From positions 1 through 64,000 of the forward strand of contig CAUJHG010000007.1 of NCBI GenBank assembly GCA_963204785.1: a stretch of 64,000 nt of DNA. Direction: 5' to 3'. Positions 10,069-18,515 of this stretch are shown in pieces. Made by a program: the position numbers and the translations under genes. The first letter of the stretch is position 1. Each line of letters starts with the position of its first letter. The stretch is from Pseudomonadota bacterium (GTDB lineage: Bacteria > Pseudomonadota > Gammaproteobacteria > Burkholderiales > Burkholderiaceae_E). The notes under the pieces were generated by a model. That model was not told the DNA's origin. It worked only from the letters and a program-made list of their open reading frames with translations, and did no database searches.

Positions 10069-10078
10069 CGCAACCTCC

Positions 10079-11554
10079 TCAATCCAGCCCGGCCTGGACC
10101 AGTTCGGCGGCGCGCAGCACCGCGCGGGCCTTGTTCTCGGTCTCCTGCCATTCGCTCTCGGGCACCGAGTCGGCCACCACGCCGGCGGCAGCCTGCACGT
10201 AGAGCATGCCGTCCTTGATCACGCCGGTACGGATCGCGATCGCCAGGTCGAGGTCGTCCATGAAGGAGATGTAGCCGCAGGCGCCGCCGTAGATGCCGCG
10301 CCTGGTGGGCTCGAGTTCGTCGATGATCTCCATCGCTCGGATCTTCGGCGCGCCCGACAGCGTGCCCGCGGGAAAGGTTGCGCGCAGCACGTCCAGCGGA
10401 CCGGTGCCAGGTTTCATCCGGCCCTCGACGTTGGAGACGATGTGCATCACATGCGAGTACTTCTCGATCACCATCTGGTCGGTGACCTTGACGCTGCCGA
10501 TCTCGGCGATGCGCCCGATGTCGTTGCGCGCGAGGTCGATCAGCATCACGTGCTCGGCACGCTCCTTCGGGTCGGCCAGCAGCTCGGCGGCGATCGCATC
10601 GTCCTCGGCGGGAGTGCCGCCGCGCTTGCGGGTGCCGGCCAGCGGCCGGATCGTGACGCGGTCGCCGCCATCGGGCATGCGCTCCTGGCGCACGAGGATC
10701 TCGGGAGAGGCTCCGACGACGTGGAAGTCGCCGAAGTTGTACAGGTACATGTAGGGCGACGGATTGATCGAGCGCAGTGCCCGGTACAGGGTCAGCGGCG
10801 AGTCGCTGAAGGGCTTGCGCAGCACCTGTCCGATCTGCACCTGCATCATGTCGCCCGCCATGACGTAGTCCTTGGCCTTGCGCACCGCCTCGAGGTACTT
10901 CTCCTTCGGGAAGTCGCGCTCGGTCGCGGTCTCGTAGCTGCCGCTGCTCACCGGGACGTCGACCGGCTGGCGCAGTTTCAGCCGCAGGTCGCGCAACCGC
11001 TTGTGCGCCTTCTGGTAGGCCTCGGGCTCCGCCGGATCCGCATACACCATCAGGTAGATCTTGCCGGCGATGTTGTCGACGATCGCCAGTTCCTCGGTGA
11101 GCAGCAGCAGGATGTCGGGCACCCCGATCGGGTCCGGCTTGCGCACGCCGGCCAGCCTTGGCTCGATCCAGCGGACGGTGTCGTAGGCGAAGTAGCCTGC
11201 CAGCCCGCCGCAGAAACGCGGCAGCCCCGGGCGCACCGCGACCTTGAAGCGGGCACGGTAGGCATCGACGAAGTCGAGCGGGTTGCCTTCGAAGACCTCG
11301 ATCACTTCGCCCCTGCGCACCACTTCCGCGCCAGTGGCGGTGGAGCGGATCATCGTGCTGGCGGGCAGGCCGATGAACGAGTAACGGCCGAAGCGCTCGC
11401 CGCCCACCACCGACTCGAGCAGGAAGCTGAAGGGCTTGTGCGCGAGCTTCAGGTACAGCGACAGCGGCGTGTCGAGGTCGGCAAAGCACTCGAGCAGCAG
11501 CGGAATGCGGTTGTAGCCCTGGGCGGCGATCGCCCGGAATTCGAGTTCGGTCAT
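10079..11554 (-). CDS. trpE: Anthranilate synthase component I
   Basis: The 491-residue protein converts chorismate to anthranilate together with TrpG. The regulatory motif LLES at residues 45-48 is the segment that binds tryptophan for feedback inhibition in TrpE proteins. The catalytic half contains [44 protein letters not shown] and [11 protein letters not shown] candidate Trp-rich leader peptide lies 126 bases upstream (11681-11752), which would add transcriptional or translational control to enzyme feedback. GGGGAACACGC precedes the ATG. Confidence 0.97.
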   Translation of the reverse strand: MTELEFRAIAAQGYNRIPLLLECFADLDTPLSLYLKLAHKPFSFLLESVVGGERFGRYSFIGLPASTMIRSTATGAEVVRRGEVIEVFEGNPLDFVDAYRARFKVAVRPGLPRFCGGLAGYFAYDTVRWIEPRLAGVRKPDPIGVPDILLLLTEELAIVDNIAGKIYLMVYADPAEPEAYQKAHKRLRDLRLKLRQPVDVPVSSGSYETATERDFPKEKYLEAVRKAKDYVMAGDMMQVQIGQVLRKPFSDSPLTLYRALRSINPSPYMYLYNFGDFHVVGASPEILVRQERMPDGGDRVTIRPLAGTRKRGGTPAEDDAIAAELLADPKERAEHVMLIDLARNDIGRIAEIGSVKVTDQMVIEKYSHVMHIVSNVEGRMKPGTGPLDVLRATFPAGTLSGAPKIRAMEIIDELEPTRRGIYGGACGYISFMDDLDLAIAIRTGVIKDGMLYVQAAAGVVADSVPESEWQETENKARAVLRAAELVQAGLD

Positions 11555-11680
11555 GCGTGTTCCCCGGGAGTGCGGGCCGTCCTGCGGCCGCGCCGCGCAT
11601 TGTCCCTCACCGGCGGGCGAGGCTGCGCGATTTCGATGTCGGAAGGGCGTGCGTCGACAGGCAGCGCGACGCGGCGTCGA

Positions 11681-11752
11681 TCAGTGACGCCAGCACCACC
11701 AGCGGCTGGACCTGCAGGCCCGAACCTTCGACTCTTCCCGACGAGGACGCAT
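11681..11752 (-). CDS. trpL: Candidate trp operon leader peptide (23 residues)
   Basis: A short ORF with an ATG start encodes 23 residues ending WWCWRH, with codons TGG TGG TGC TGG CGT CAC TGA. It begins 17 bases after the gph stop and ends 126 bases before the trpE ATG, on the same strand. Tandem Trp codons directly before trpE are the hallmark of ribosome-mediated attenuation leaders. The last codons enter a possible hairpin (GGCGTC / GACGCC, about 11690-11672). Another stem (GCGTCG / CGACGC) follows. I see no strong U-tract, so the mechanism could be translational or Rho-linked. The Shine-Dalgarno is weak (CAGGTTTCAGC). Confidence 0.6.
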   Translation of the reverse strand: MRPRREESKVRACRSSRWWCWRH

Positions 11753-11768
11753 GCTGAAACCTGAGAAC

Positions 11769-12491
11769 TCAGCCCGGAATCCCGGGAGGGTTGCCCGCCG
11801 AGTCGCTCGCGTGCCCGAGCGGCTCGATCAGGTGTGCTGCCTCGAGCAGCGAGGCGACTATAGCATCCACGTCCAGAGCGCGCACATCGACGCCCTCGTT
11901 GTAGCCGTAGGGCACGGCGAGCACCGGCATCCCGGCGGCGCGCGCGGCGATCGCGTCGTTCATCGAATCGCCGATGGCGACCACCGCCGCAGGGGGCAGC
12001 CCGAAGGCCTCGCAGACGTGCACCATCGGCAAGGGGTCCGGCTTCTTGCGGGCCAGCGTGTCGCCGCTGATCACGAGATCGAAGAACCCCGCCAGTCCGC
12101 AGCGCGCGAGCAGCGGCGCAGTGAAGGCCGAGGGCTTGTTGGTGACGATCGCCAGCCGCATGCCCTTGTCGCGCATCGCCTCGAGCCCTTCGCGCACCCC
12201 GGGATAGAGCCTGGCCTGCCGCCCGTTCTCGCGGGCGTAATGGGCGAGGAAGGCCTGGTAGGCGGGCGCAAAGCGTGCGGGATCCGCCCGTCCGTCGAAG
12301 GAGTCGGTCAGCGCACGATGCACCAGCACCTGCGCCCCCTTGCCGACGTAGTGCGAGACCCGCTCGCGCGGCAGCACCGGCTGGCCAGAATCGACCAGCA
12401 TCGCATTGACCGCGGCCGCCAGGTCATCGATGGTATCGAGCAGGGTGCCGTCGAGGTCGAGGATGACCGCGGCGGCCTGGAGCCGTTGCAT
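11769..12491 (-). CDS. gph: Phosphoglycolate phosphatase (HAD superfamily)
   Basis: The 240-residue HAD phosphatase has motif I DLDGTLLDT, motif II IVTNKPS, motif III KPDP and motif IV IGDSMNDAIAARAAG. It dephosphorylates 2-phosphoglycolate from DNA repair or photorespiration-type chemistry. I chose the ATG at 12491; a GTG at 12539 would add 16 residues with no family support. The rpe-gph-trp linkage is conserved in Burkholderiales. Confidence 0.93.
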   Translation of the reverse strand: MQRLQAAAVILDLDGTLLDTIDDLAAAVNAMLVDSGQPVLPRERVSHYVGKGAQVLVHRALTDSFDGRADPARFAPAYQAFLAHYARENGRQARLYPGVREGLEAMRDKGMRLAIVTNKPSAFTAPLLARCGLAGFFDLVISGDTLARKKPDPLPMVHVCEAFGLPPAAVVAIGDSMNDAIAARAAGMPVLAVPYGYNEGVDVRALDVDAIVASLLEAAHLIEPLGHASDSAGNPPGIPG

Positions 12492-12653
12492 GGAATCAGG
12501 TCCGGGCTGCAGGGGGCGCCAAGGGTAGCACCGCTGCACCGAGTTCGATGGCAGACTCGCAGACAGGGCGCGGATCTGATGGCGCAGCGAATGCCTGCGC
12601 CGGTCGCACCGAAGGATCCCTGCTGCGCCGAGAACGTCCCGGCGCGATGGCGC

Positions 12654-13352
12654 TCAGCCCGCGAGCGCTGCGCGCAGGCGCTGGATCACGCCGCGATAGC
12701 CGCCGTCGGCGTCGGGCGCGCCGAACACCGCCGAGCCGGCAACGAAGGTGTCGGCGCCGGCGGCCGCGATCGCAGCGATGTTGTCCACCTTCACGCCGCC
12801 GTCGATCTCCAGGCTGATCGGCTGGCCGCCAGCCGCCAGGTGCGCATCGATGCGCGCGCGCACCTGGCGCGCCTTGGGCAGCGTCCCCGGGATGAAGGCC
12901 TGCCCGCCGAAGCCCGGGTTGACCGACATCAGCAGGATCATGTCGAGCTTGTCCATCACGTGGTCGAGCCAGTTCAGCGGCGTGGCCGGATTGAACACCA
13001 GCCCGGCCTTGCAGCCCGCCTCACGGATCAGCGACAGCGTGCGGTCGACGTGCTCGGAGGCCTCCGGGTGGAAGGTGATGATGTCGGCGCCTGCCCGGGC
13101 GAAGTCGCCGACGATGCGATCGACCGGCCTGACCATCAGGTGGACGTCGATCGGGATGCTGACGTGCGGGCGCACCGCCTCGCAGACCATCGGCCCGACG
13201 GTGAGGTTGGGCACGTAGTGGTTGTCCATCACGTCGAAGTGGATCATGTCGGCGCCCGCCGCCTCGACGGCGCGGACCTCCTCGCCGAGCCGGGCGAAGT
13301 CGGCCGAGAGGATGCTCGGGGCGATGCGGAAGCTGCGCGGTGCTGGACTCAT
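12654..13352 (-). CDS. rpe: Ribulose-phosphate 3-epimerase
   Basis: The 232-residue TIM-barrel protein has the family signatures: [35 protein letters not shown] with metal-binding His and Asp, VDVHLMV-type segment ([12 protein letters not shown]), [12 protein letters not shown] and LEIDGGV. It interconverts ribulose-5-phosphate and xylulose-5-phosphate in the pentose phosphate pathway. It heads the minus-strand rpe-gph-trp set and is divergent from apaG across a 105-bp gap containing a palindrome. Confidence 0.97.
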   Translation of the reverse strand: MSPAPRSFRIAPSILSADFARLGEEVRAVEAAGADMIHFDVMDNHYVPNLTVGPMVCEAVRPHVSIPIDVHLMVRPVDRIVGDFARAGADIITFHPEASEHVDRTLSLIREAGCKAGLVFNPATPLNWLDHVMDKLDMILLMSVNPGFGGQAFIPGTLPKARQVRARIDAHLAAGGQPISLEIDGGVKVDNIAAIAAAGADTFVAGSAVFGAPDADGGYRGVIQRLRAALAG

Positions 13353-13426
13353 CGGATCTCGGGGGTGCCGGGCGTCGCTGCGGCGGCAGGCCGGGCGCAG
13401 CGCCCGGTGCTGCCCGGGGAATGTGA

Positions 13427-13443
13427 ATAGAATGCGATTCTAT
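13427..13443. promoter_or_regulatory. Palindrome carrying back-to-back -10 hexamers between rpe and apaG
   Basis: ATAGAAT GCG ATTCTAT is a perfect 7-bp inverted repeat with a 3-base centre. Each arm contains TAGAAT, a good -10 hexamer, so one reads toward apaG (24 bases before its ATG) and the other toward rpe (about 84 bases before its ATG). No convincing -35 is visible on either side. It may be a shared promoter or an operator covering both. Confidence 0.4.
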
Positions 13444-13457
13444 CTTTCCGAGCCCGG

Positions 13458-13850
13458 ATGCACCGACCCGTGAGCGAGCGCAGATACGCAATGAAGGTGG
13501 CCGTCGAGAGCCGCTACCTGCCCGAGCAGTCCAGGCCCGAGGCCGGCGAATACGCTTTCGCCTACACGGTGCGTGTGACGAACTCGGGGACGGTGCCCGC
13601 ACAGCTGATCAGCCGTCACTGGATCATCACCGACACCAATGGCCAGGTGCTGGAGGTCAAGGGCTTGGGCGTGGTCGGCAAGCAGCCGCTGCTGGGTCCG
13701 GGACAGAGCTTCGAATACACCAGCGGCAGCCAGCTCGCGACGCCGACGGGCTCGATGCACGGAAGCTATTTCTGCGTGGCCGAGGACGGCGAACGCTTCG
13801 AGGCGCCGATCCCGGAGTTCGCGCTGACGATGCCGCACACGCTGCACTGA
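13458..13850 (+). CDS. apaG: Co2+/Mg2+ efflux protein ApaG
   Basis: The 130-residue protein matches ApaG over its length: FAYTVRVTNSG, QLISRHWIITDTNGQVLEVKG, GVVGKQPLLGPGQSFEYTSG and MHGSYFCV. ApaG is a single fibronectin-III-like domain linked genetically to Co/Mg homeostasis and Ap4A metabolism; its biochemical role is unsettled. The start at 13458 keeps a short N-terminal tail like that of other ApaG proteins; ATG 13491 (residue 12) is the alternative. Adjacency to rpe is conserved in Burkholderiales. Confidence 0.95.
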   Translation: MHRPVSERRYAMKVAVESRYLPEQSRPEAGEYAFAYTVRVTNSGTVPAQLISRHWIITDTNGQVLEVKGLGVVGKQPLLGPGQSFEYTSGSQLATPTGSMHGSYFCVAEDGERFEAPIPEFALTMPHTLH

Positions 13851-13857
13851 GCACGGC

Positions 13858-13941
13858 TCACTTGCGACCCTTCATCGTCCACCAGACGAGGACGATCAGC
13901 AGGGCGAGGATTCCCGCTGCCTCCAGATAGATGACCCACAT
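13858..13941 (-). CDS. Small single-span membrane protein (27 residues)
   Basis: A very short ORF encodes 27 residues: a short start (MWVIYLEAAG), a hydrophobic span ILALLIVLVWW, and a basic tail TMKGRK. This is the typical make-up of a bacterial micro-membrane protein with the positive end in the cytoplasm. A good Shine-Dalgarno (GGGAGACGGAGC before ATG) supports translation. Its start overlaps the mltA start on the other strand (13931 or 13940), and its stop lies 7 bases from the apaG stop. Function is unknown; the location beside a lytic transglycosylase hints at an envelope role (inference). Confidence 0.55.
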   Translation of the reverse strand: MWVIYLEAAGILALLIVLVWWTMKGRK

Positions 13942-15115
13942 GCTCCGTCTCCCTGTGAGGCGCCATTCTAGGGCCTCGGCCTCGGCCACGGCCGCTGCCG
14001 CCGTGCTGATCCTCGGCCAGCTCCTGGGCGGTTGCGGGACGCCCGCCCCCCCTGGCGGCGCGCCAAAGGCGGCGAGGGCACCCAGCGCACCGGGCGCTGC
14101 GCCGCATCCATCGCCGACGGCACCGGCCACGACACCGGCCGCCGCTGCGCAGGCCGTGACGCCACCGGCTGGCGCCGCCGATTCACCCAGGGCGCTGCCG
14201 GGCTGGCACGAGGACGATCTTGCCGGCCTGCGGGGAGCCCTCGAGCGCCAGTGCGCGAGCCCGCGACCGCCGACGCCGTGGCCTGCGCTGTGCGAGGAAC
14301 TGCGCACCGCGCAGCCGCCGCTGCGCGACTGGATCGCCACCCGCTTTCGTGCACGCCCGCTGGCCGGCGACGACGGCAGCCCGATCGGCCTCGTCACCGG
14401 CTACCACGAGCCCGAGCTCACCGGGAGCCTGCAGCGCGAATCCGCAGCGCAGACGCCGCTGCACCGCCGCCCGCCCGAAGCGCTGCTGCGCGAACGCCCG
14501 ACCCGCGCGCAGATCGAGACCACGGATCTGCTCGAAGGCAGGGAACTGCTCTGGCTGGACGATCCGGTCGAGGCCTTCTTCCTCCAGGTGCAGGGCTCGG
14601 GCCGGGTGACGCTGCGCGACGGGCGGGTGCTGCGCGTCGGGTACGCGGGCGACAATGGCCGCGCCTACCGCGCGATCGGTGCGGTGCTGGTGGCGCGGGG
14701 CGCGATCCCGGCAGCCGAGGTGGACGCTGCGCGGATCAAGGCGTGGCTGCGGGCGAACCCGGAACAGGCGCCCGCAGTGATGCGCGCGAACCCGCGCTAC
14801 ATCTTCTTCCGCGAACTGCCGCCCGCAGCCTCCGAGGCCGGACCGCCGGGCTCGCTGGGGGTGCCGCTGACGGCGATGCGCTCGGTCGCAGTCGATCCGA
14901 AGCGAGTCGCGCCGGGGGCGCTGCTCTGGCTCGACACCACCGATCCGCTGGACCGCGGGCCCCTGCGGCGCCTGGTGGTCGCGCAGGACACGGGGGCCGC
15001 GATCAAAGGCACGGTGCGCGCCGACCTCTTCTGGGGCAGGGGCGAGCGCGCCGAGCGGGGCGCAGGCGCGATGAAGCAGCCTGGCCGGCTCTGGCTGCTC
15101 GAGCCGCGGCAGTGA
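13931..15115 (+). CDS. mltA: Membrane-bound lytic murein transglycosylase A (lipoprotein)
   Basis: The 394-residue protein starts with a lipoprotein signal peptide ending LGQLLGGC, so it should be anchored in the outer membrane. An Ala/Pro-rich linker (about 36-85) precedes the MltA domain: GLVTGYHEPEL, FFLQVQGSGRVTL, and the C-terminal 3D domain VVAQDTGAAIKGTVRADLFWG with the catalytic aspartate. It cleaves peptidoglycan between MurNAc and GlcNAc to give 1,6-anhydromuropeptides, which the downstream AmpD amidase encoded at 46 kb would recycle. The start may be ATG 13931 or ATG 13940; neither has a clear ribosome site. Confidence 0.93.
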   Translation: MTHMLRLPVRRHSRASASATAAAAVLILGQLLGGCGTPAPPGGAPKAARAPSAPGAAPHPSPTAPATTPAAAAQAVTPPAGAADSPRALPGWHEDDLAGLRGALERQCASPRPPTPWPALCEELRTAQPPLRDWIATRFRARPLAGDDGSPIGLVTGYHEPELTGSLQRESAAQTPLHRRPPEALLRERPTRAQIETTDLLEGRELLWLDDPVEAFFLQVQGSGRVTLRDGRVLRVGYAGDNGRAYRAIGAVLVARGAIPAAEVDAARIKAWLRANPEQAPAVMRANPRYIFFRELPPAASEAGPPGSLGVPLTAMRSVAVDPKRVAPGALLWLDTTDPLDRGPLRRLVVAQDTGAAIKGTVRADLFWGRGERAERGAGAMKQPGRLWLLEPRQ

Positions 15116-15149
15116 GGCCCTGCCCTTCGGCCGACCGCACCCACGCCGC

Positions 15150-15938
15150 TCAGGACTTCGAGTTCTCGTCGAGCAGCCTGTCGAGCTGGGCCGCAGGGAC
15201 GTAACCCGGCAGGCGCTTGCCGTTCGGGAAGAAGGTGGTGGGCGTTGCCGTCACGCCGAGCTTCTGTGCGAGCTCGCGCACCTTCGCCAGCGGCGTCTCG
15301 CAGCTTCCGGCGTTGCCGGGCACCTTGCCCGAGATCATCAGGTCGGTCCAGGCGCGGACCTTGTCGTCGGCGCACAGCACCTTCTTCGCCTTCGTCTCGG
15401 AGTCGGGCGACAGGATCGCGATCACGAAGGTGTAGATCGTGACGTCCTTCAGGGTGGCGATGTCCTTGCGCATCTGCCGGCAGTAGCCGCAGTTCGGATC
15501 CTCGAAGACCGCCATCGTCCGCTTGCCGTTGCCGATCACCTGCTTCATGGCGATGCCCAGCGGCAGGTCCTTGAAGTCGATCGCGAGCAGCTCGTCGACG
15601 CGCTCGCGGGTCAGGTTGCGGTTGCTGCGGATATCGACCAGGTGCCCTTCGACGAAGGCGTGCTGGCCCTTGTCGTCGACGTAGATGAGCTCGTTGCCGA
15701 TGCGCACCTCCCAGATGCCTGCGACCGGAGTGCGGCGCAGTTCGTCGACCTTGTAGCGCCCCGCAAGCCAGGTCTCGACCCCCGCGCGCACCGGCGCGGC
15801 GCCGGGAGGATCCGCTGCGCGGGGCCCCGCCGCGGGCCCGACGGACTGGGCGCAGGCAAGCGAGACCGTCGTCGCCGCGAACAGGCCGATCGCGAAACGG
15901 CGCAGCCGCGACTGCCCGGGGAAGCTGGAGAACGACAT
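15150..15938 (-). CDS. dsbC: Periplasmic disulfide isomerase DsbC
   Basis: The 262-residue protein has a Sec signal peptide (RRFAIGLFAATTVSLACAQ), an N-terminal dimerisation domain, and a thioredoxin domain with active site CGYC at residues 150-153 followed by RQMRKDIATLKDVTIYTF. A second cysteine pair (KKVLCADDK and GSCETP) and the cis-Pro segment GVTATPTTFFPNG are as in DsbC. It reshuffles wrong disulfides in the periplasm. It is 33 bases downstream of the Ubi-type hydroxylase, a linkage common in Burkholderiales. Confidence 0.94.
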   Translation of the reverse strand: MSFSSFPGQSRLRRFAIGLFAATTVSLACAQSVGPAAGPRAADPPGAAPVRAGVETWLAGRYKVDELRRTPVAGIWEVRIGNELIYVDDKGQHAFVEGHLVDIRSNRNLTRERVDELLAIDFKDLPLGIAMKQVIGNGKRTMAVFEDPNCGYCRQMRKDIATLKDVTIYTFVIAILSPDSETKAKKVLCADDKVRAWTDLMISGKVPGNAGSCETPLAKVRELAQKLGVTATPTTFFPNGKRLPGYVPAAQLDRLLDENSKS

Positions 15939-15971
15939 CGGGGATCCTCGGAGAAGTCCGGCGCAGCCGGC

Positions 15972-17192
15972 TCAGGACACTGCGTGCGCCATCAGGCGCC
16001 GCTTCAGCCAGGAAGAGCCGGCCACGAAACGCCAGCCGAGCTCGCGTGCGCCGACCAGCGGCTGCAGCAGCCCGGGAAGCGGCAGGCCGGTGTGATCGCC
16101 GAACAGCCGCTGCAGGCCGTCGGTGGTCAGGCGCATGGCCGCAACCGCCTCGCGACGGGCGCGCTCGTAGCGACGCAGCAGAAGCGCGTCGCCGAGGTCG
16201 CGGAAGGGCTCGCGACGGGCGACCACGTCGAGCAGCGCAGCGACGTCGCCGAAACCGAGGTTCATCCCCTGTCCCGACAGGGGGTGGACCACGTGGGCGG
16301 CGTCGCCGACCAGCACGGCGCGGGTCGCGATGGTGCGATCGACCCGGATCAGCCGCAGCGGGAAGGACTGGGCGGCAGTGAGCACCCGCAGGCCGCCGAG
16401 CACGTGCCACGAGGCCTGCGCGACCCGCTCGGCCAGCGCCTCGGGCGTGTGCCCGAGCAGCTCGCCGGCCAGCTCCTGCGGGGCCGACCACACCATGCTG
16501 GCCCGCTCGCCGGGCAGGGGCAGCAGCGCCAGGATTCCGTGTTCGCCGAACCACTGCCAGGCACAGTCGCGATGCGGCAGACCGGTCTCGAAGTTGGCGA
16601 CCACCGCCTGCTGGGGATAGTCGCGCTCGGTGGCGGCGATTCCGAGCATGGTGCGCAAGGGCGAGCGCGCGCCGTCGGCGCCGACCACCAGCCGGGAGCG
16701 CAGCACGTGGCCGCCCGCAAGGGTGAGCGCAGCGTGATCCGGCGCAGTGCAGTCGACCGCCTCGACACGCGCGTCGATGTCCTCCACACCGGCGAAGGAC
16801 AGTGCGCGCCCGAGCGCCGCCGACAGATTGGACCCCTCGACGATCCAGGCGAGCGCCTCGACGCAGGCCTCGTAGGCGCCGAAGTGCAGTTCGGGCGCCC
16901 CCTCGCGCCCGCTGGGGTAGACGCGCATGTCGTAGACCGGGGCGACCCGCGCTGCGTCCAGCGCATCCCAGACGCGCAGCCGCTCGAGCAGCGCGCGCGA
17001 GGCGGGGGACATCGCGAACACGCGCGAATCCCAGGTCCCGGGTCCGTCGAGCGGAGATGGCGCGGGCTGCGCGGGTGCGACCACCGCCACGCGCAGGCCG
17101 CAGCGCGAAAGGCCGAGCGCGGCCGTTGCGCCGATGGCGCCTCGGCCGACCACCAGCGCGTCGAAGACGCCGCGGGAATCACTGCGATGCAT
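15972..17192 (-). CDS. UbiH/UbiI/COQ6-family FAD-dependent hydroxylase
   Basis: The 406-residue flavoprotein has an N-terminal dinucleotide fold (DALVVGRGAIGATAALGLSRCG), the central DG motif VVGADGARSPLR, and the C-terminal FAD motif VLVGDAAHVVHPLSGQGMNLG. This is the aromatic hydroxylase family that adds ring hydroxyls in ubiquinone synthesis; the exact carbon cannot be assigned. A consensus TATAAT ends 7 bases before the ATG, so the transcript may be leaderless. The next gene is dsbC. Confidence 0.9.
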   Translation of the reverse strand: MHRSDSRGVFDALVVGRGAIGATAALGLSRCGLRVAVVAPAQPAPSPLDGPGTWDSRVFAMSPASRALLERLRVWDALDAARVAPVYDMRVYPSGREGAPELHFGAYEACVEALAWIVEGSNLSAALGRALSFAGVEDIDARVEAVDCTAPDHAALTLAGGHVLRSRLVVGADGARSPLRTMLGIAATERDYPQQAVVANFETGLPHRDCAWQWFGEHGILALLPLPGERASMVWSAPQELAGELLGHTPEALAERVAQASWHVLGGLRVLTAAQSFPLRLIRVDRTIATRAVLVGDAAHVVHPLSGQGMNLGFGDVAALLDVVARREPFRDLGDALLLRRYERARREAVAAMRLTTDGLQRLFGDHTGLPLPGLLQPLVGARELGWRFVAGSSWLKRRLMAHAVS

Positions 17193-17199
17193 GCGCAGG

Positions 17200-17231
17200 A
17201 TTATAGGGCGGACGCTGCGCAGCGTCCGCCC
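17200..17231 (-). promoter_or_regulatory. TATAAT -10 next to a start codon, flanked by a perfect 26-bp palindrome
   Basis: On the minus strand TATAAT (17205-17200) is followed by CCTGCGC and the hydroxylase ATG, placing the transcription start at about the A of the start codon. Directly upstream, 17206-17231 is a perfect 13+13 inverted repeat (GGGCGGACGCTGC and its complement) that covers the -10/-35 spacer. No good -35 is visible. The palindrome could be an operator, a REP-like element, or a hairpin for the opposite transcript. Confidence 0.55.
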
Positions 17232-17340
17232 AAGGGCCAGGGGCCGAAGAGCCCTGCGCTGGACAGCCCCGTCCGGCGCGGGCTAGGCTGTGGCCTGCAC
17301 TCATCAGGGCTCAGCTCCTGAGCCCCGGAGGCGAGAACCC

Positions 17341-18318
17341 GTGAATCGTACCGAGCGTCTCTACCTCATCGACCAGCTCATCCATCAGCACGGAGTGGTC
17401 ACACGCGAGGAACTGCTGCAGGAGCTCGAGATCTCGTGGGCCACGCTCAAGCGGGACATGGCCTATCTGCGCGACCGGCTCAACGCGCCGATCGTCTTCG
17501 ACCGCGATCGCGGTGGCTACGCCTTCGACCGCAGCGGCGCTGGTCCGCAGTACGAGTTGCCCGGACTGTGGTTCAACTCGCAGGAAATCCTTGCGCTGCT
17601 GACGATGCACCGCCTGCTCGAGGAACTCGACACCGGCGGATTGCTCGGCCCGCAGGTGGCCCCGCTGATGGCGCGGCTCAACGGCATGCTCGACTCCTCC
17701 GCCGGCAGCGCGCAGGAGGTGATCAAGCGCGTGCGCGTGATCCCGGCGCAGAACCGGCCGGTGGCGACGAAGTGGTTCGAGGTGGCCGGAAGCGCGCTGG
17801 TCCAGCGCCGCCGCCTCGACCTCGCCTACTTCACGCGGGGGCGCAACGAGCGCGGCCGGCGCGAGGTCTCGCCGCAGCGGCTGGTGCACTACCGCAACGC
17901 CTGGTACCTCGACGCCTGGTGCCACCGCACCGGCTCGCTGCGCGTCTTCGCGCTGGATGCGTTCGAGGACGCGCGCATGATCGACCGCAAGGCGCGCAAC
18001 GTGTCCCAGGCAGAGCTCGACCGGGAACTCGGCGCGGGCTACGGCATCTACCGCGGCAAGGCGCTGCGCTGGGCGGTGCTGCGCTTCAGCCCCGAAGCGG
18101 CGCGCTGGGTGCGCGCCGAGGTGTGGCACCCGAAGCAGGAGAGCCGCATGCTCGAGGACGGACGCTATGAGCTGAAGCTGCCCTACGCCGGCACGCCCGA
18201 ACTCGAGATGGACATCCTGCGCCACGGCGAACAGGTGGAGGTGGTGTCGCCGGAGTCGCTGCGCCGCAAGATCGGGCAGCGACACGCCGCTGCGGCAGCC
18301 CGGTATGGCGGTGACTAG
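17341..18318 (+). CDS. WYL-domain transcriptional regulator (HTH 11 / DeoR-like)
   Basis: The 325-residue protein has an N-terminal winged helix (RTERLYLIDQLIHQHGVVTREELLQ...TLKRDMAYLRDRLNAPIVFD) and a WYL ligand-sensing domain around residues 135-220 (LVHYRNAWYLDAWCHRTGSLRVFALDA), then a WCX-type C-terminal region. I chose GTG 17341, which has GGAG 10 bases upstream; the longer frame upstream has no family support. WYL regulators sense nucleic acids or small ligands and often control DNA-damage or defence genes, but no defence genes adjoin it here. Confidence 0.92.
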   Translation: MNRTERLYLIDQLIHQHGVVTREELLQELEISWATLKRDMAYLRDRLNAPIVFDRDRGGYAFDRSGAGPQYELPGLWFNSQEILALLTMHRLLEELDTGGLLGPQVAPLMARLNGMLDSSAGSAQEVIKRVRVIPAQNRPVATKWFEVAGSALVQRRRLDLAYFTRGRNERGRREVSPQRLVHYRNAWYLDAWCHRTGSLRVFALDAFEDARMIDRKARNVSQAELDRELGAGYGIYRGKALRWAVLRFSPEAARWVRAEVWHPKQESRMLEDGRYELKLPYAGTPELEMDILRHGEQVEVVSPESLRRKIGQRHAAAAARYGGD

Positions 18319-18418
18319 ATGCGTCGGCCGCAAGCCCGCGCAAGACACGCCGGGACGAGGCCGGCCACGTTTGCCGCGCACCGGAGTCGCCCTGACTGGC
18401 GGCGCAGCGGTTTTCCCG

Positions 18419-18424
18419 TATAAT
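18419..18424 (+). promoter_or_regulatory. -10 hexamer of the tRNA-Phe promoter
   Basis: A perfect TATAAT lies 92 bases upstream of the tRNA-Phe gene, in an AT-richer patch (GGTTTTCCCGTATAATTG) between the WYL regulator and the tRNA. The -35 is weak (CTGGCG with a 17-base spacer, or CTGACT farther off). The hexamer is otherwise rare in this GC-rich sequence. Confidence 0.55.
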
Positions 18425-18515
18425 TGCGGGCTTCCGACCGGCTACCCGGGCGGAACGCAGGTTGCAGCGGCAATGCGCGTGGCGCAAGGCACTGGTCCTG
18501 CGGGTGCAGCATCCT

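Noticed and set aside
11555-11680. A classical Rho-independent attenuator after trpL
   Set aside because: Stems are present (for example CCTCGCC-CGCC-GGTGAGG) but none is followed by a T-run, so a terminator is not claimed; only the leader peptide is.
17341-18318. WYL regulator as marker of a defence island
   Set aside because: Its neighbours are ubiquinone and disulfide genes on one side and tRNA-Phe on the other; the only defence-like genes are one small toxin-antitoxin pair, so no island-wide defence system is supported.
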